Shown here in pieces: positions 51,306-60,643 of a stretch of DNA of 64,000 nt. Under the pieces are notes generated by a model. The model ran no database searches. It saw only the letters and a list, made by a program, of their open reading frames with translations, and was not told the origin of the DNA. A program made the translations under genes and the position numbers. Every line of letters begins with the position of its first letter. Position 1 is the stretch's first letter. This DNA is from Streptomyces phaeolivaceus (GTDB taxonomy: Bacteria > Actinomycetota > Actinomycetes > Streptomycetales > Streptomycetaceae), in the NCBI RefSeq assembly GCF_009184865.1, contig NZ_CP045096.1:5332001-5396000 (forward strand), given 5' to 3'.

Positions 51306-52904
51306 ATGCAATCGACCCATGTGCAATCGACCCATGTGAGATCGAGACCCACCATCGCCGCGGCCGGCGCGGCGCTGCTCGCGGGCCTGCTGGTCGCGTG
51401 GACGGGAACGGCCGCGCAGGCCGCTACCACCCGCTACGAGGCCGAGGCGGCGCCCGCCGTCTGCACCGGCACGATCGACTCCGACTGGACCGGCTACTCG
51501 GGCAGCGGATTCTGCAACGGCACCAACGCCGCAGGCGCGTACGTCCAGTTCACCGTGACCGCACCCGCATCGGGCACGGCGACCCTGTCCGTCCGCTTCG
51601 CCAACGGCACGACCGCCGCACGCGCCGCCACCGTCACCGTGAACGGGACGACCGCCGCGACCACGTCCTTCGAGACCACCGGCACCTGGACGGCGTGGAC
51701 GACGAAGACGCTGACGGTCCCCGTCACCGCCGGCAGCAACGTCATCCGGATCAACCCCACGGTCGCCACCGGGCTGCCCAACATCGACTATCTCGACGCG
51801 AACGTCCCCGACGGCTCCACCACACCGCCGCCGTCGAGTTCCGCGCTGTACGTCTCCCCGACCGGGACCGACTCCGCGGCCGGCACGATCTCCGCCCCCA
51901 CCACCCTCACCTCGGCCATCAGCCGGATCACCGCCGGCGGGACGATCTATCTGCGCGGCGGGACCTACGCCCACGCCTCCACCGTCACCGTCCCGGTCGG
52001 CAGCTCCGCCACCGCCGCCGCCCGGACCACCCTGACCGCCTACCCGGGCGAGACCCCGGCCCTCAACTTCTCGGCACAGAGCGAGAGTTCGTCGAACCGC
52101 GGGCTCCAGCTCAACGCCTCGTACTGGCATGTCAAGGGCCTCGTCGTCGAGCGGGCCGGGGACAACGGCATCTATGTGGGCGGCAGCAACAACGTCATCG
52201 AGCGCACCGTCACCCGCTTCAACCGTGACACGGGGCTCCAACTCGGCCGGATCTCCTCCACCTCGCCCAGCAGCGAGTGGCCCGCCAACAACCTGATCCT
52301 CAGCGCCGAGTCGCACGACAACGCCGACTCCGACGGGGAGGACGCCGACGGCTTCGCGGCGAAGCTCACCACCGGGACCGGCAACGTCTTCCGGTACGCC
52401 GTGGCCCACAACAACATCGACGACGGCTGGGACCTCTACACCAAGCCGGACACCGGTCCCATCGGACCCGTGACCATCGAGGACTCGCTCTCCTACGAGA
52501 ACGGCACCCTCAGCGACGGCTCCCAGGCCGGCAACGGCGACCGCAACGGCTACAAGCTCGGCGGCGACGACATCGCCGTCAACCACATCGTGCGGCGCAG
52601 CATCGCCTACGACAACGGCAAGCATGGTTTCACGTGGAACAGCAACCCGGGCACGATGGCCGTCTCGGGCAATGTGAGCATCGACAACACCGAGCGGAAC
52701 TTCAACTTCGACGGCGGTACGTCGGTGTTCCGCGACAACACGTCATGCCGTGGCGGCAGCGGTACGAACGACCGGATCATCGGCAGCTCCGACAGCTCCA
52801 ACCAGTTCTGGTCCGGGACGAACGGGTCCCGCTGCTCCGCGTACTCCGGCGGTCTGAACTGGTCCTTCGCCAGTGACGGCAAGCTGAACGTCAGCTTCGG
52901 CTGA
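51306..52904 (+). CDS. Secreted PL9-type pectate lyase with carbohydrate-binding module
   Basis: 532 residues. A signal peptide (PTIAAAGAALLAGLLVAWTG, cleaved near AQAA) is followed by a CBM35/6-like beta-sandwich (TTRYEAEAAP... to YLDANVP). After a Pro/Ser linker comes a right-handed beta-helix with the PL9 hallmark EDADGFAAKLTTGTGNVFRY and HNNIDDGWDLYTKPDTG, plus GDRNGYKLGGDDIAVNHIVR. PL9 enzymes cleave polygalacturonate. The start carries a duplicated 15-bp stretch (caatcgacccatgtg twice), giving a doubled QSTHV. It overlaps the convergent hydrolase gene by 14 bp at the 3' end. Confidence 0.88.
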   Translation: MQSTHVQSTHVRSRPTIAAAGAALLAGLLVAWTGTAAQAATTRYEAEAAPAVCTGTIDSDWTGYSGSGFCNGTNAAGAYVQFTVTAPASGTATLSVRFANGTTAARAATVTVNGTTAATTSFETTGTWTAWTTKTLTVPVTAGSNVIRINPTVATGLPNIDYLDANVPDGSTTPPPSSSALYVSPTGTDSAAGTISAPTTLTSAISRITAGGTIYLRGGTYAHASTVTVPVGSSATAAARTTLTAYPGETPALNFSAQSESSSNRGLQLNASYWHVKGLVVERAGDNGIYVGGSNNVIERTVTRFNRDTGLQLGRISSTSPSSEWPANNLILSAESHDNADSDGEDADGFAAKLTTGTGNVFRYAVAHNNIDDGWDLYTKPDTGPIGPVTIEDSLSYENGTLSDGSQAGNGDRNGYKLGGDDIAVNHIVRRSIAYDNGKHGFTWNSNPGTMAVSGNVSIDNTERNFNFDGGTSVFRDNTSCRGGSGTNDRIIGSSDSSNQFWSGTNGSRCSAYSGGLNWSFASDGKLNVSFG

Positions 52905-53811
52905 CGCGCCCGCGTGCCGTGCCGGTCCCCCCGGTCTCCTCGACAAAGGCCGTCACGACCCGTGCGTACGCCTCCGGGTGGGTCACGTGCGGGATGTGGC
53001 CCGCGCCCTCGAAGGAATGGGTCGCCGCCTGGGGGAGGGCCTCGACGAGGCGGTGGGTGATCGGGGCGAACCACGGGAGCCCGGCCGTGCCGTTGGTGAG
53101 GAGGGCCGGGCCCGTGTAGGCGGCGAGGCGGGGGAGGTCCAGGTCGGCCCAGTGCGGGTCGTCGTGTTCGTCGAGGAACGTGGGGGCGTTGGCCAGGAAG
53201 GTCTGCTGGACCGGGGGCGGCAGCCGGTCCCAGGTGCCGGGGCCGAGGGCGATCTCGTCCGTGAACTGGCGGGCCGCCGCCGGGAAGTCGTCCGCGCGGA
53301 GGTGGGCGAGGACGGAGTCGAACTTCTCGGCGATGTCCGTCAGGAGTGGATGCGGACGGGCATCCGCATCCGCGTGTGGGTCGGGGGCGGCGGAGACGTC
53401 GACCCCGGCGCCCGTGGCCGCCGGCCCGTCGCCCACGATGCCCGTCAGCGGGGGATCGTGGGCGACCAGGCCCAGGAACAGATCGGGGCGGTGGGTCGCG
53501 AGGCCCAGCGTGGTGGAGGCGCCGAAGGAGTTGCCCGCGACGTATGCCGGGGCGAAGCCGAGGGTCTCCATCAGCGCGGCGAGGTCCTCCTCGTCCTCAC
53601 GGCGGGTGCCCTGTCCCGGTGGGCGTTCGCTGCGGCTGTGGCCGCGACGGTCGTAGACCAGGACGCGGAAGCGTTCGGTGAGGGCGGGGAGGACCTGGAT
53701 CCAGTTGTGGTGGTCGCCCCAGGAGCCGTGCACCAGGACCAGCGGGTCACCGGAGCTGGGCCCGGCCGTCTTGTAGAACAGCTCGACGCCGTTCGCCTTG
53801 GCCCAGGGCAT
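52891..53811 (-). CDS. Alpha/beta hydrolase
   Basis: 306 residues. The oxyanion/entry motif is LVLVHGSWGDHHNW, then VYDRRGHSRSERP, nucleophile elbow AGNSFGAST (Ser about 103), Asp region LTNGTAGLPWF and catalytic His in EGAGHIPHVTHPEAY. A canonical soluble hydrolase/esterase; the substrate is unknown. ATG at 53811 (MPWAKANGVEL) is the usual N-terminus for the family; an upstream in-frame ATG lacks support. Convergent and overlapping with the pectate lyase gene. Confidence 0.88.
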   Translation of the reverse strand: MPWAKANGVELFYKTAGPSSGDPLVLVHGSWGDHHNWIQVLPALTERFRVLVYDRRGHSRSERPPGQGTRREDEEDLAALMETLGFAPAYVAGNSFGASTTLGLATHRPDLFLGLVAHDPPLTGIVGDGPAATGAGVDVSAAPDPHADADARPHPLLTDIAEKFDSVLAHLRADDFPAAARQFTDEIALGPGTWDRLPPPVQQTFLANAPTFLDEHDDPHWADLDLPRLAAYTGPALLTNGTAGLPWFAPITHRLVEALPQAATHSFEGAGHIPHVTHPEAYARVVTAFVEETGGTGTARGRVSRS

Positions 53812-53938
53812 GGTGGGTCTCCTCGTCCGCCGGGGTCGGTGGCCGCCACCGTCCGGTGGTGCCATGGACCTCAACGAGGCGTCGCACCCGTGGGTTGTGC
53901 GCGCGCCGGGCCCGGCTCGGCCAGGCGACCCTCGGTGA

Positions 53939-54352
53939 TCAGCCCTGCGTCTCGCCGATGTTCACCATCCACGGGACGCCGAAGCGGTCCGTGCACATGC
54001 CGAAGACATCGCCCCACATCTGCTTGTCGAGGGGGACGGCGACCGAGGCGCCGGCGGAGAGCTTCTCCCAGTAGCCGCGCAGCGCGGCCTCGTCGTCGCC
54101 GTTGAGACAGACGGAGAAATTGCTGCCGGGGGTGTAGGGCATGCCGGGCGGGGTGTCGGCGCCCATGAGCATGAAGCCGCTCGGGGTCTCCAGTGCGGCG
54201 TGCATGATCTTGTCGGACTGCGGGGTGTCGGCCTGGCCGAACTCACCGAAGGTGTTCAGCGTCAGGTCGCCGCCGAAGACCTCCCGGTAGAACTCCATCG
54301 CCTGCCGGGCGTCGCCGTCGAAGTTGAGGTAGGGGTTGAGCCGCGCGGTCAC
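53939..54352 (-). CDS. VOC-family (PhnB-like) protein
   Basis: 137 residues from GTG at 54352, six bases after AGGGAGG. The fold markers ARLNPYLNFDGDARQAMEFY, FGGDLTLNTFGEFG and the C-terminal MWGDVFGMCTDRFGVPWMVN are those of PhnB-like glyoxalase/bleomycin-resistance-fold proteins. Such proteins are widespread; most have no known substrate. Residues at the usual metal positions are only partly conserved. Confidence 0.88.
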   Translation of the reverse strand: MTARLNPYLNFDGDARQAMEFYREVFGGDLTLNTFGEFGQADTPQSDKIMHAALETPSGFMLMGADTPPGMPYTPGSNFSVCLNGDDEAALRGYWEKLSAGASVAVPLDKQMWGDVFGMCTDRFGVPWMVNIGETQG

Positions 54353-54610
54353 GAGAGCCTCCCTGAAAACGGACAAACGGGAATACGGTCGGTTGTCCGG
54401 AGACTAGCCCCCGGCACTGACAACGGCATGCCGGGAGCGCGGTGGCCGGGGAGCCTCGGGGGTGGTCAGATCTTCGTCGGCTCCAGGTCCGTGTTCGCTA
54501 TCTGCGAGGCCAGCTTCGGGCGGACCGTGAGCAGGCACGAGCCGGGGTTCGCGGCGGTCGTGCAGTAAACGCTGCTGCCGGAGAACGACGACCAGCCCGG
54601 CTACGCGACC

Positions 54611-54868
54611 GTGCACCGGCGGCTGGAGGTGCTGCGGGACCCCGGGCGGCAGCGCATCGCCCGTGCCATCGCCCGTGAACCGCTCACCCCGTCCGAGCTG
54701 GCCACGCGGAGCGGAATGTCCCTGCCCCAGGTCTCCCGGCACCTCGCCCGGCTGCGCGAGGCCGGCCTCGTCACGGTCGAGCGCGACGGCCGCCGCGCCT
54801 ACTACCAGCTCCACCTGGAGCGCGTACGCCGCCTCGGCGACGACCTCCTCACGGCCCTCTTCCACTGA
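54611..54868 (+). pseudogene. C-terminal winged-helix part of an ArsR-type regulator
   Basis: The frame gives LRDPGRQRIARAIAREPLTP, SELATRSGMSLPQVSRHLAR and LREAGLVTVERDGRRAYYQL, a complete ArsR-type winged helix of 85 residues from GTG at 54611. Related Streptomyces proteins have a longer N-terminal domain. Here LLPENDDQPGYATVH precedes the HTH in frame, but a TAA at 54566 cuts it off, and no ribosome site supports GTG at 54611. Hence it is probably a truncated remnant, though a short functional regulator cannot be excluded. Confidence 0.6.
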
Positions 54869-55014
54869 CCGGCCCGGCGCCCGCCGGAGAGGGAGTGGCC
54901 TCCGTCACAAAAGGAAGACAGTGCGTCAAGTCTTCACAAAGTACCCATCGGTAAGGGGAATCGGGGCTGTTACTTTCGCTTTCAAGATTTCCTCACCCCC
55001 ACCGAGGCCCTCTC

Positions 55015-56373
55015 ATGCCCAGCCCCACCTCCTCCCTCCGCGCGAGCGGCCGGCACCGCAAGGCCAAGGCCCCCAACCCCGCACTGCGACGCGCCGCCGT
55101 GCTCGCCGTCGTCGCCCCCGTCGCCGGGACGATCCTGACCGGCACCTCCGCCTTCGCCGCCGACAAGACGACCGACAAGGCGACCGGCGGGACCACGACG
55201 AAGGCCGGTGTCACCGAACTCGACGCCGCCGAGCAGAAGATCGCGGACAACCTGAACACCCGCAGCCAGGACACCCGTCTCGGCAGCACCCTCAGCGGGG
55301 TCGTCATCGACGCCAAGTCCGACAAGGTGGTGTGGGGACACGACGCGGACACCGCGCTGATGGCCGCCTCCAACACCAAGCTCGCCACCTCCACCGCCGC
55401 GCTGACCGTGCTCGGCCCGGACCACCGGCTCACCACGAAGGTCGTCTACGGCGACGGCACGCTCACCCTCGTCGGCGGCGGCGACCGCACCCTGACCACC
55501 GACGACCTCGACGCGCTCGCCAAGACCGCCGTCGCCGGGCTGAAGAACGCCGGGCTCACCTCGGTGAAGGTCCGCATCGACGACAGCCTCTTCCCCGAGC
55601 CGAGTCTCGCCACCGGCTGGAACACCGGCTACTACCCCGACTCCGTCGCCCCCGTACGCGCGCTCGTCGTCGACTCCCACAACGTCGACGACACCTCCCT
55701 CGACGCGGGCGACGTCTTCGCGAAGCTGCTCGCCGAGCGCGGGGTCACGGTCGACGGGACCGTCACGCGCGGGGTCGTCGGCAAGGGCGACGTGCCCGTC
55801 GCCACGCACACCTCCGACAAGCTGTCCACGATCGTCAAGCAGATGCTCAAGGTCAGCGACAACGACATCGCCGAGTCCCTGCTGCGCCTCACCGCGCTCG
55901 GCGCCGGCCGCTCCGCCACCTTCGAGGACGGCACCGCCGTCGTCCGCGACGTCCTCACCCGGTACGGCATCTCGCTCGACGACTTCGCGATGTACGACGG
56001 CAGCGGGCTGTCCCGCACGACCCGGATCCCGGCGAGGACCATCGCCGACATCGTCGACCTGGCCGCCGACCCCCGGCACGCGCAGACGCTGAAGTACATC
56101 ATCGACGGGCTGCCCGTCTCCGGCGAGGCCGGCGCCACGCTGGGCCCGGAGTTCGGGCGCTTCGACACCGCCGACTCCAGCTGCGCGGTCGGCCAGGTCA
56201 AGGCCAAGACCGGCACCCTCACCGGCGCCGTCGCCCTGAGCGGTCTGACCAAGGCGCAGGACGGCCGCTGGAAGGTCTTCTCCTTCATCGAGAACGACTC
56301 CACCGCCGGCCCGTCCGACATCAAGGACGCCCTCGACGGCCTGGCCGCCACCGTCAACGGCTGCTGGGTGTAG
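55015..56373 (+). CDS. dacB: D-alanyl-D-alanine carboxypeptidase/endopeptidase (PBP4/S13 family)
   Basis: 452 residues. After a cationic N-terminus comes a signal peptide (AAVLAVVAPVAGTILTGTSA). The penicillin-binding motifs are AASNTKLATS (SxxK), VSDNDIAESLLR (SxN) and KAKTGTLTGAVA (KTG), with the large S13-type insertion between the first two. It trims peptidoglycan stem peptides outside the cell. ATG at 55015 has a weak GAGG upstream. A 13-bp hairpin follows about 20 bp after the stop. Confidence 0.92.
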   Translation: MPSPTSSLRASGRHRKAKAPNPALRRAAVLAVVAPVAGTILTGTSAFAADKTTDKATGGTTTKAGVTELDAAEQKIADNLNTRSQDTRLGSTLSGVVIDAKSDKVVWGHDADTALMAASNTKLATSTAALTVLGPDHRLTTKVVYGDGTLTLVGGGDRTLTTDDLDALAKTAVAGLKNAGLTSVKVRIDDSLFPEPSLATGWNTGYYPDSVAPVRALVVDSHNVDDTSLDAGDVFAKLLAERGVTVDGTVTRGVVGKGDVPVATHTSDKLSTIVKQMLKVSDNDIAESLLRLTALGAGRSATFEDGTAVVRDVLTRYGISLDDFAMYDGSGLSRTTRIPARTIADIVDLAADPRHAQTLKYIIDGLPVSGEAGATLGPEFGRFDTADSSCAVGQVKAKTGTLTGAVALSGLTKAQDGRWKVFSFIENDSTAGPSDIKDALDGLAATVNGCWV

Positions 56374-56393
56374 CGCGCCGCACCCCCAGAACT

Positions 56394-56429
56394 CACGGAC
56401 GCCGGCAGTGGGGACGGCCGGCGTCCGTG
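56394..56429 (+). terminator. Terminator after the DD-peptidase gene
   Basis: CACGGACGCCGGC / GCCGGCGTCCGTG, thirteen-base perfect stem with a 10-nt loop. Confidence 0.88.
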
Positions 56430-56588
56430 GGCACGGCGACGCCCACGTGACGGTGTACGTCCGCTCCCGCGCCGCCCACATATCGTGCACAAGTGCCGCC
56501 TGGCGTGAGCCGCCCGAGGGCCGGTCAGGGTCTCGCGGGTCCGGTGACCGGGCCCGTCGGCCCCCGTCACGCGAAGGAGTCTCCGCAC

Positions 56589-57503
56589 ATGCGCATCGGT
56601 CTCGCCGTGCCCCAGTACGGCGCGTTCGCCACGCCCGAAGCGATCGTCGAAGTCGCGCGCGCCGCCGAGGAGATGGGCTACGACAGTCTGTGGGCGGCGG
56701 ACCGCATCCTCACCCCGCGCGAGCCGAGCGACCCCTACCCCGGCGGCGACGGGACGATGCCGGAGCAGTTCCGGACCTTCCTCGACCCGCTCACCGTACT
56801 GACGCTGGCCGGGTCCGTGACCGGGCGGGTCCGGCTCGGGACGAGCACGCTGAACGCTCTGTGGCACCCGCCCGTCCTGCTCGCCCGTACCCTCACCTCC
56901 CTCGACGTGCTCAGCCGCGGCCGGCTCGACGTCGGGCTCGGCCTCGGCTGGCTGCGGGACGAGTACACGGCGGTCGGGGTGCCCTGGGAGGGGCGCGGGG
57001 CCCGGCTGGAGGAGTGGCTGGACGTCGCCGAGGCCGTGTGGACGCGCGAGACCGTACGGCACGACGGTGAACGGTGGACGATCCCGGCCTCCGGCATCCA
57101 GCCCAAGCCCGTGCAGTCCCCGCGCCCGCCGATCCTCTTCGGCGGCTTCTCGCACGGCGCCCTGGAACGCATCGGCCGGCGCGGCGACGGCTGGCTGTCG
57201 GCGGGGCTGCCGCTGCCCGCGCTCTCCGCGATGTGGGGCGCGATCCGGCTGGCGGCGGACGCGGCCGGGCGGGACTCGCAGGCGCTGCGCATGGTCGTCC
57301 GCGTCAATCTCCGACTCACCGGAGAGGAAGCCCCGTTGGACCTCGTCCCGCACGTCGGCACGGTCGGCCAGGTCGCCGACTATCTGCTCAGCACGGCCGA
57401 CGCGGGCGCCGACGAGGTCCTCGTCGACCTCCAGCAGACCACCGACACGACGGACGAACTCCTCACCGCCGCCGAGGCGTTGCTGAAGCGGCTGCGCGCC
57501 TGA
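56589..57503 (+). CDS. LLM-class F420-dependent oxidoreductase
   Basis: 304 residues with the luciferase-like TIM barrel: RIGLAVPQYGAFATPEAIVE, EEMGYDSLWAADRIL, LGTSTLNALWHPPVLLARTL and SRGRLDVGLGLGWLRDEY. The C-terminus has VGQVADYLLSTADAGADEVL. Actinobacterial members use F420 or FMN; the substrate is unknown. ATG at 56589 is chosen over an in-frame GTG 32 codons upstream because GAAGGAG lies just ahead. Confidence 0.88.
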   Translation: MRIGLAVPQYGAFATPEAIVEVARAAEEMGYDSLWAADRILTPREPSDPYPGGDGTMPEQFRTFLDPLTVLTLAGSVTGRVRLGTSTLNALWHPPVLLARTLTSLDVLSRGRLDVGLGLGWLRDEYTAVGVPWEGRGARLEEWLDVAEAVWTRETVRHDGERWTIPASGIQPKPVQSPRPPILFGGFSHGALERIGRRGDGWLSAGLPLPALSAMWGAIRLAADAAGRDSQALRMVVRVNLRLTGEEAPLDLVPHVGTVGQVADYLLSTADAGADEVLVDLQQTTDTTDELLTAAEALLKRLRA

Positions 57504-57617
57504 GACAGGCCCTGGCGCGCCAAGGACGGCGTCGTGTGGGGCGACGCCCGACGGGCCGGGTCTCGTGAGGAGGCCCGGCCCGTCCACGTACCACCGCCGA
57601 TGCCGGCGACCTGCCGC

Positions 57618-57737
57618 TCACGGCTCGGGCACGGCGCTGATGCGCGGTGCGGGGCCGGTGTCGGCGTCGGCCTGGTCGATGTTCTCGGCGCTGGTCTCGG
57701 CGGCGAGGTCCTCGATGTCCTGGTTCTTCGGGCGGGG
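57618..57737 (-). CDS. Possible small protein downstream of terB
   Basis: A minus-strand frame from a GTG at about 57737 gives roughly 39 residues: VPRPKNQDIEDLAAETSAEN, then DADTGPAPRISAVPEP and a stop. Nearly every codon ends in G or C, as in real genes of this genome. It is 33 bp downstream of the terB stop. There is no clear ribosome site, so it may be a translationally coupled small gene or a remnant. Not recognised. Confidence 0.35.
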   Translation of the reverse strand, partial: PRPKNQDIEDLAAETSAENIDQADADTGPAPRISAVPEP

Positions 57738-57769
57738 CACGCCGAACCGGAACCGGCGGCCCCCTGCTG

Positions 57770-58399
57770 TCAGAGGCCGAACTCCTGCGGCGACAGATTG
57801 AGGACCGCGCACGCCTCGCGCAGCACCTGCTCCTCGGTCTGGGCGATGTACCCGTCCGCGCCCGCCACCACGAAGCCGGTCTGGATGACCGCCCGCGCCT
57901 CCGTCGGCTTCTTCGCGGCCTTGGCGATCTCCTGCATGGCCTCGGCCTTGCCCTGCTGGAAGTTGCGGGACAGCTGCTCGACGTGCTTGTGGAAGCGCTG
58001 CCGGAGCTGGTCGGCGGGGAAGTTCTGCAGGACGTCGTTGTTCAGGATCAGCGACTCCACATGCTGCTGCTCGGCCGGGTCCACATGCCCGTCGGCGGCG
58101 GCGACCAGGGCACAGATGGCCATGCTGGCGTCCCGGTAGGCGCCGCTCTTCAGCTCCGTCTTGAGGGAGGTGAGCTGGGACTTGAGCGCGCTCACCAGCT
58201 GGGCCTTCGACCCACCGCCGGACCGCCCGGACCCCGAGGACCCGCCGGAGCCCATGGCCCCCAGAGGCCCCGCACCCGGCCGCCCGTGTCCGGTGCTGCT
58301 GCCGCTGCTGCTGCCGCTGCCGCCCCGCGCTCCCTGCGCCTGCTGTTGCAGACCCTTGGCCTGGTCCTTGATCCGATCCCACATCGCCATGCGTGCCAC
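57770..58399 (-). CDS. TerB-like tellurite-resistance-family protein
   Basis: 209 residues. A Gly/Ser-rich low-complexity N-terminal half (GGSGSSSGSSTGHG) leads to a TerB helical domain: YRDASMAICALVAAADGHVD, EQQHVESLILNNDVLQNFPA and TGFVVAGADGYIAQTEEQ, each with the acidic loop that can bind metal. TerB proteins occur in stress and phage-defence loci and in tellurite resistance; no other ter gene is nearby. ATG at 58390 is an alternative start. Confidence 0.88.
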   Translation of the reverse strand: MARMAMWDRIKDQAKGLQQQAQGARGGSGSSSGSSTGHGRPGAGPLGAMGSGGSSGSGRSGGGSKAQLVSALKSQLTSLKTELKSGAYRDASMAICALVAAADGHVDPAEQQHVESLILNNDVLQNFPADQLRQRFHKHVEQLSRNFQQGKAEAMQEIAKAAKKPTEARAVIQTGFVVAGADGYIAQTEEQVLREACAVLNLSPQEFGL

Positions 58400-58548
58400 C
58401 TCGGCTTCAGCCCGTGTCGTGCCGGTCGTTCCGGTCGTCCGCGTGCGTTCCGCACGTCTTCCTGTGAACGCCCGTCACCCCCTTCGGAGTTCCATGGCGC
58501 ACCCAGGAGTCGTCCGGTGCCGTCCGCCGGGGAAGCCCGGAACCGGTC

Positions 58549-60195
58549 TCAGCGGCCGTTGCCCTTCGCGGGAGCGCGCCGGCGGCTCTGGCCGGGGCGG
58601 CTCCGGCGGCCCCGCGACGCCGAGGGGCGGGCGGGCGGCTGCTCGGTGACCGGCGGGGCGAGGACGACCGGGACGCCCGAGGGGGCCTGGGCGCCGGTGA
58701 TGCGGTTGAGGTCGGCGCCGCCGGAGCGCACCCGGGTGGTCGTCGGGGTGATCCCGGCGACGGCCATCAGCCGGGTGACGTCCCGGCGCTGGTGCGGCAG
58801 GACGAGCGTGACGACGGTGCCGGACTCACCGGCGCGGGCCGTACGGCCGCCCCGGTGGAGGTAGTCCTTGTGGTCGCCCGGCGGGTCGACGTTGACGACG
58901 AGGTCGAGGTCGTCGACATGGATGCCGCGCGCGGCGACGTTCGTGGCGACCAGGGCCGTCACATCACCGTCCTTGAACTGGCTCAGGGCCCGGTTGCGCT
59001 GCGACTGGGACTTCCCGCCGTGCAGCGCGGCGGCCCGTACCCCGACCGCCAGCAGCTTCTTGACCAGCCGGTCCGTCGCGTGCTTGCTGTCCAGGAACAT
59101 GATCACCCGGCCGTCGCGGGCGGCGATCTCGGTCGTGGTGGCGTGCTTGTCGTCGTCCTCGATGTGCAGCACGTGGTGGTCCATCGTGGTGACCGCGCCC
59201 GCGGACGGGTCGACGGAGTGGACGACGGGGTCGTGCAGGTAGTCGCGGACCAGCCGGTCGACGTTGCGGTCCAGGGTGGCCGAGAACAGCAGCCGCTGAC
59301 CGTCGGGCCGCACCTGGTCGAGGAGCGCGGTGACCTGCGGCATGAAGCCCATGTCGGCCATCTGGTCGGCCTCGTCGAGGACGGTGATGGCGACCTGGTC
59401 GAGCCGGCAGTCGTCGCGGTCTATGAGGTCCTTGAGCCGTCCGGGTGTCGCGACGACCACCTCGGCACCGCCGCGCAGCGCGCTGGCCTGCCGTCCGATG
59501 GACATCCCGCCGACCACCGTCGCGAGCCGCAGCCGCAGCGCGCGGGCGTACGGGGTGAGGGCGTCGGTGACCTGCTGGGCCAGTTCCCGGGTGGGCACGA
59601 GGACGAGGGCCAGCGGCTGGCGGGGTTCGGCGCGCTGTCCGGACGTACGGGCCAGCAGGGCGAGACCGAAGGCGAGCGTCTTGCCCGATCCGGTGCGCCC
59701 GCGGCCGAGGACGTCACGTCCGGCCAGGGAGTTCGGCAGTGTGGCCGCCTGGATGGGGAACGGCTCGGTCACCCCTTCGGCGTGGAGTGTCTCCAGCAGC
59801 CGTGCGGGCAGTTCCAGGTCACCGAACGCCTCGACCGCGGGCAGCGCGGGAGTGACGGTGACGGGGAGGGCGAACTCGCCCCCGGTGACGGCCACGGTGG
59901 TCCGTCCGCCGCGGCGGCTCCGCCCGTTCTTGGGCGAGCCGTTCTTCGCGGCGCCGGCCTTGGGCGTCCCGTTCTTGGCGGCCCCGGTCTTCGCCGTGCC
60001 GTTCCTCGCCGCACGCGAAGGAGCACCCTGATTGCCCGCGCCCGTGCCGGTCCCCGCGCTCGTCCCCTGGGAGCGGACGCGGTTGCCCCGGGCCGCGCCC
60101 GCACCGGTGGAGCCCTTGTCCGTGCGCGCGGCCGAGCCCTGCTCCGTGCGGGAGCGGGAGGAGTTGCTGTTGTTCGTACGAGCCGTGCGGTTCAT
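58549..60195 (-). CDS. DEAD-box RNA helicase
   Basis: 548 residues. A basic, repeat-rich N-terminal tail (Lys-Asn-Gly repeats, NGTAKTGAAKNGTPKAGAAK) precedes a full helicase core: Q motif PFPIQAATLP, motif I GRGRTGSGKTLAFG, motif II VLDEADQMADMG, motif III LLFSATLDR and motif VI LHRGGRTARAG. The C-terminal tail is Arg-rich. Cold-induced RNA helicases are often beside cold-shock genes, and the csp gene lies just upstream on the same strand (95 bp). Confidence 0.93.
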   Translation of the reverse strand: MNRTARTNNSNSSRSRTEQGSAARTDKGSTGAGAARGNRVRSQGTSAGTGTGAGNQGAPSRAARNGTAKTGAAKNGTPKAGAAKNGSPKNGRSRRGGRTTVAVTGGEFALPVTVTPALPAVEAFGDLELPARLLETLHAEGVTEPFPIQAATLPNSLAGRDVLGRGRTGSGKTLAFGLALLARTSGQRAEPRQPLALVLVPTRELAQQVTDALTPYARALRLRLATVVGGMSIGRQASALRGGAEVVVATPGRLKDLIDRDDCRLDQVAITVLDEADQMADMGFMPQVTALLDQVRPDGQRLLFSATLDRNVDRLVRDYLHDPVVHSVDPSAGAVTTMDHHVLHIEDDDKHATTTEIAARDGRVIMFLDSKHATDRLVKKLLAVGVRAAALHGGKSQSQRNRALSQFKDGDVTALVATNVAARGIHVDDLDLVVNVDPPGDHKDYLHRGGRTARAGESGTVVTLVLPHQRRDVTRLMAVAGITPTTTRVRSGGADLNRITGAQAPSGVPVVLAPPVTEQPPARPSASRGRRSRPGQSRRRAPAKGNGR

Positions 60196-60290
60196 GGGGA
60201 CCTTCCTCGATGCGGCGGCGCCTGTCGCACACGAGCCGGGGCCCGCACCCTTCTCGGGCGCGGGCCCCGGCTCATGCGTACGCGTCAGCG

Positions 60291-60494
60291 TCAGGCGGGA
60301 ACGATGTTCTCGGCCTGGGGGCCCTTCTGGCCCTGCGTGACGTCGAAGGTCACCTTCTGGCCTTCCTGAAGCTCACGGAAGCCGGAGGTGGCGATGTTCG
60401 AGTAGTGGGCGAAGACGTCGGGGCCGCCACCCTCCTGCTCGATGAAGCCGAAGCCCTTTTCCGAGTTGAACCACTTCACGGTGCCGGATGCCAT
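60291..60494 (-). CDS. Cold-shock protein (CspA family)
   Basis: 67 residues with RNP1-like [20 protein letters not shown] and [18 protein letters not shown], a single OB-fold nucleic-acid-binding domain. ATG at 60494 ([11 protein letters not shown]) follows AAGGGAG. It is upstream of a DEAD-box helicase gene on the same strand. Its leader of more than 100 bases contains a stable hairpin followed by T-rich sequence at 60611-60643, which could attenuate or control translation with temperature. Confidence 0.95.
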   Translation of the reverse strand: MASGTVKWFNSEKGFGFIEQEGGGPDVFAHYSNIATSGFRELQEGQKVTFDVTQGQKGPQAENIVPA

Positions 60495-60610
60495 GCTGAA
60501 ACTCCCTTGATGCAGTGCCCGGAGCCCACACTTTGCGGACCCGGTGTCGCAGCACGGTTCGACCCGACGGGAAGATCTGAAAAGTCCCGGAAAGCCCCGG
60601 AAACAACAAA

Positions 60611-60643
60611 GAGTGCTCGTCGACGGAAGGTCGAAGAGCACTC
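60611..60643 (-). promoter_or_regulatory. Attenuator-like hairpin in the csp leader
   Basis: GAGTGCTC-x-TCGAC / GTCGA-x-GAGCACTC, 13 paired bases with one mismatch and a 5-nt loop. In the csp direction it is followed by CTTTGTTGTTT, as in an intrinsic terminator, 117 bp before the csp start. Confidence 0.65.

Noticed and set aside
57770..60494. TerB, helicase and cold-shock genes as a tellurite or phage-defence operon
   Set aside because: The helicase and csp genes are ordinary cold-response partners, no other ter genes are present, and the gaps do not show tight coupling.
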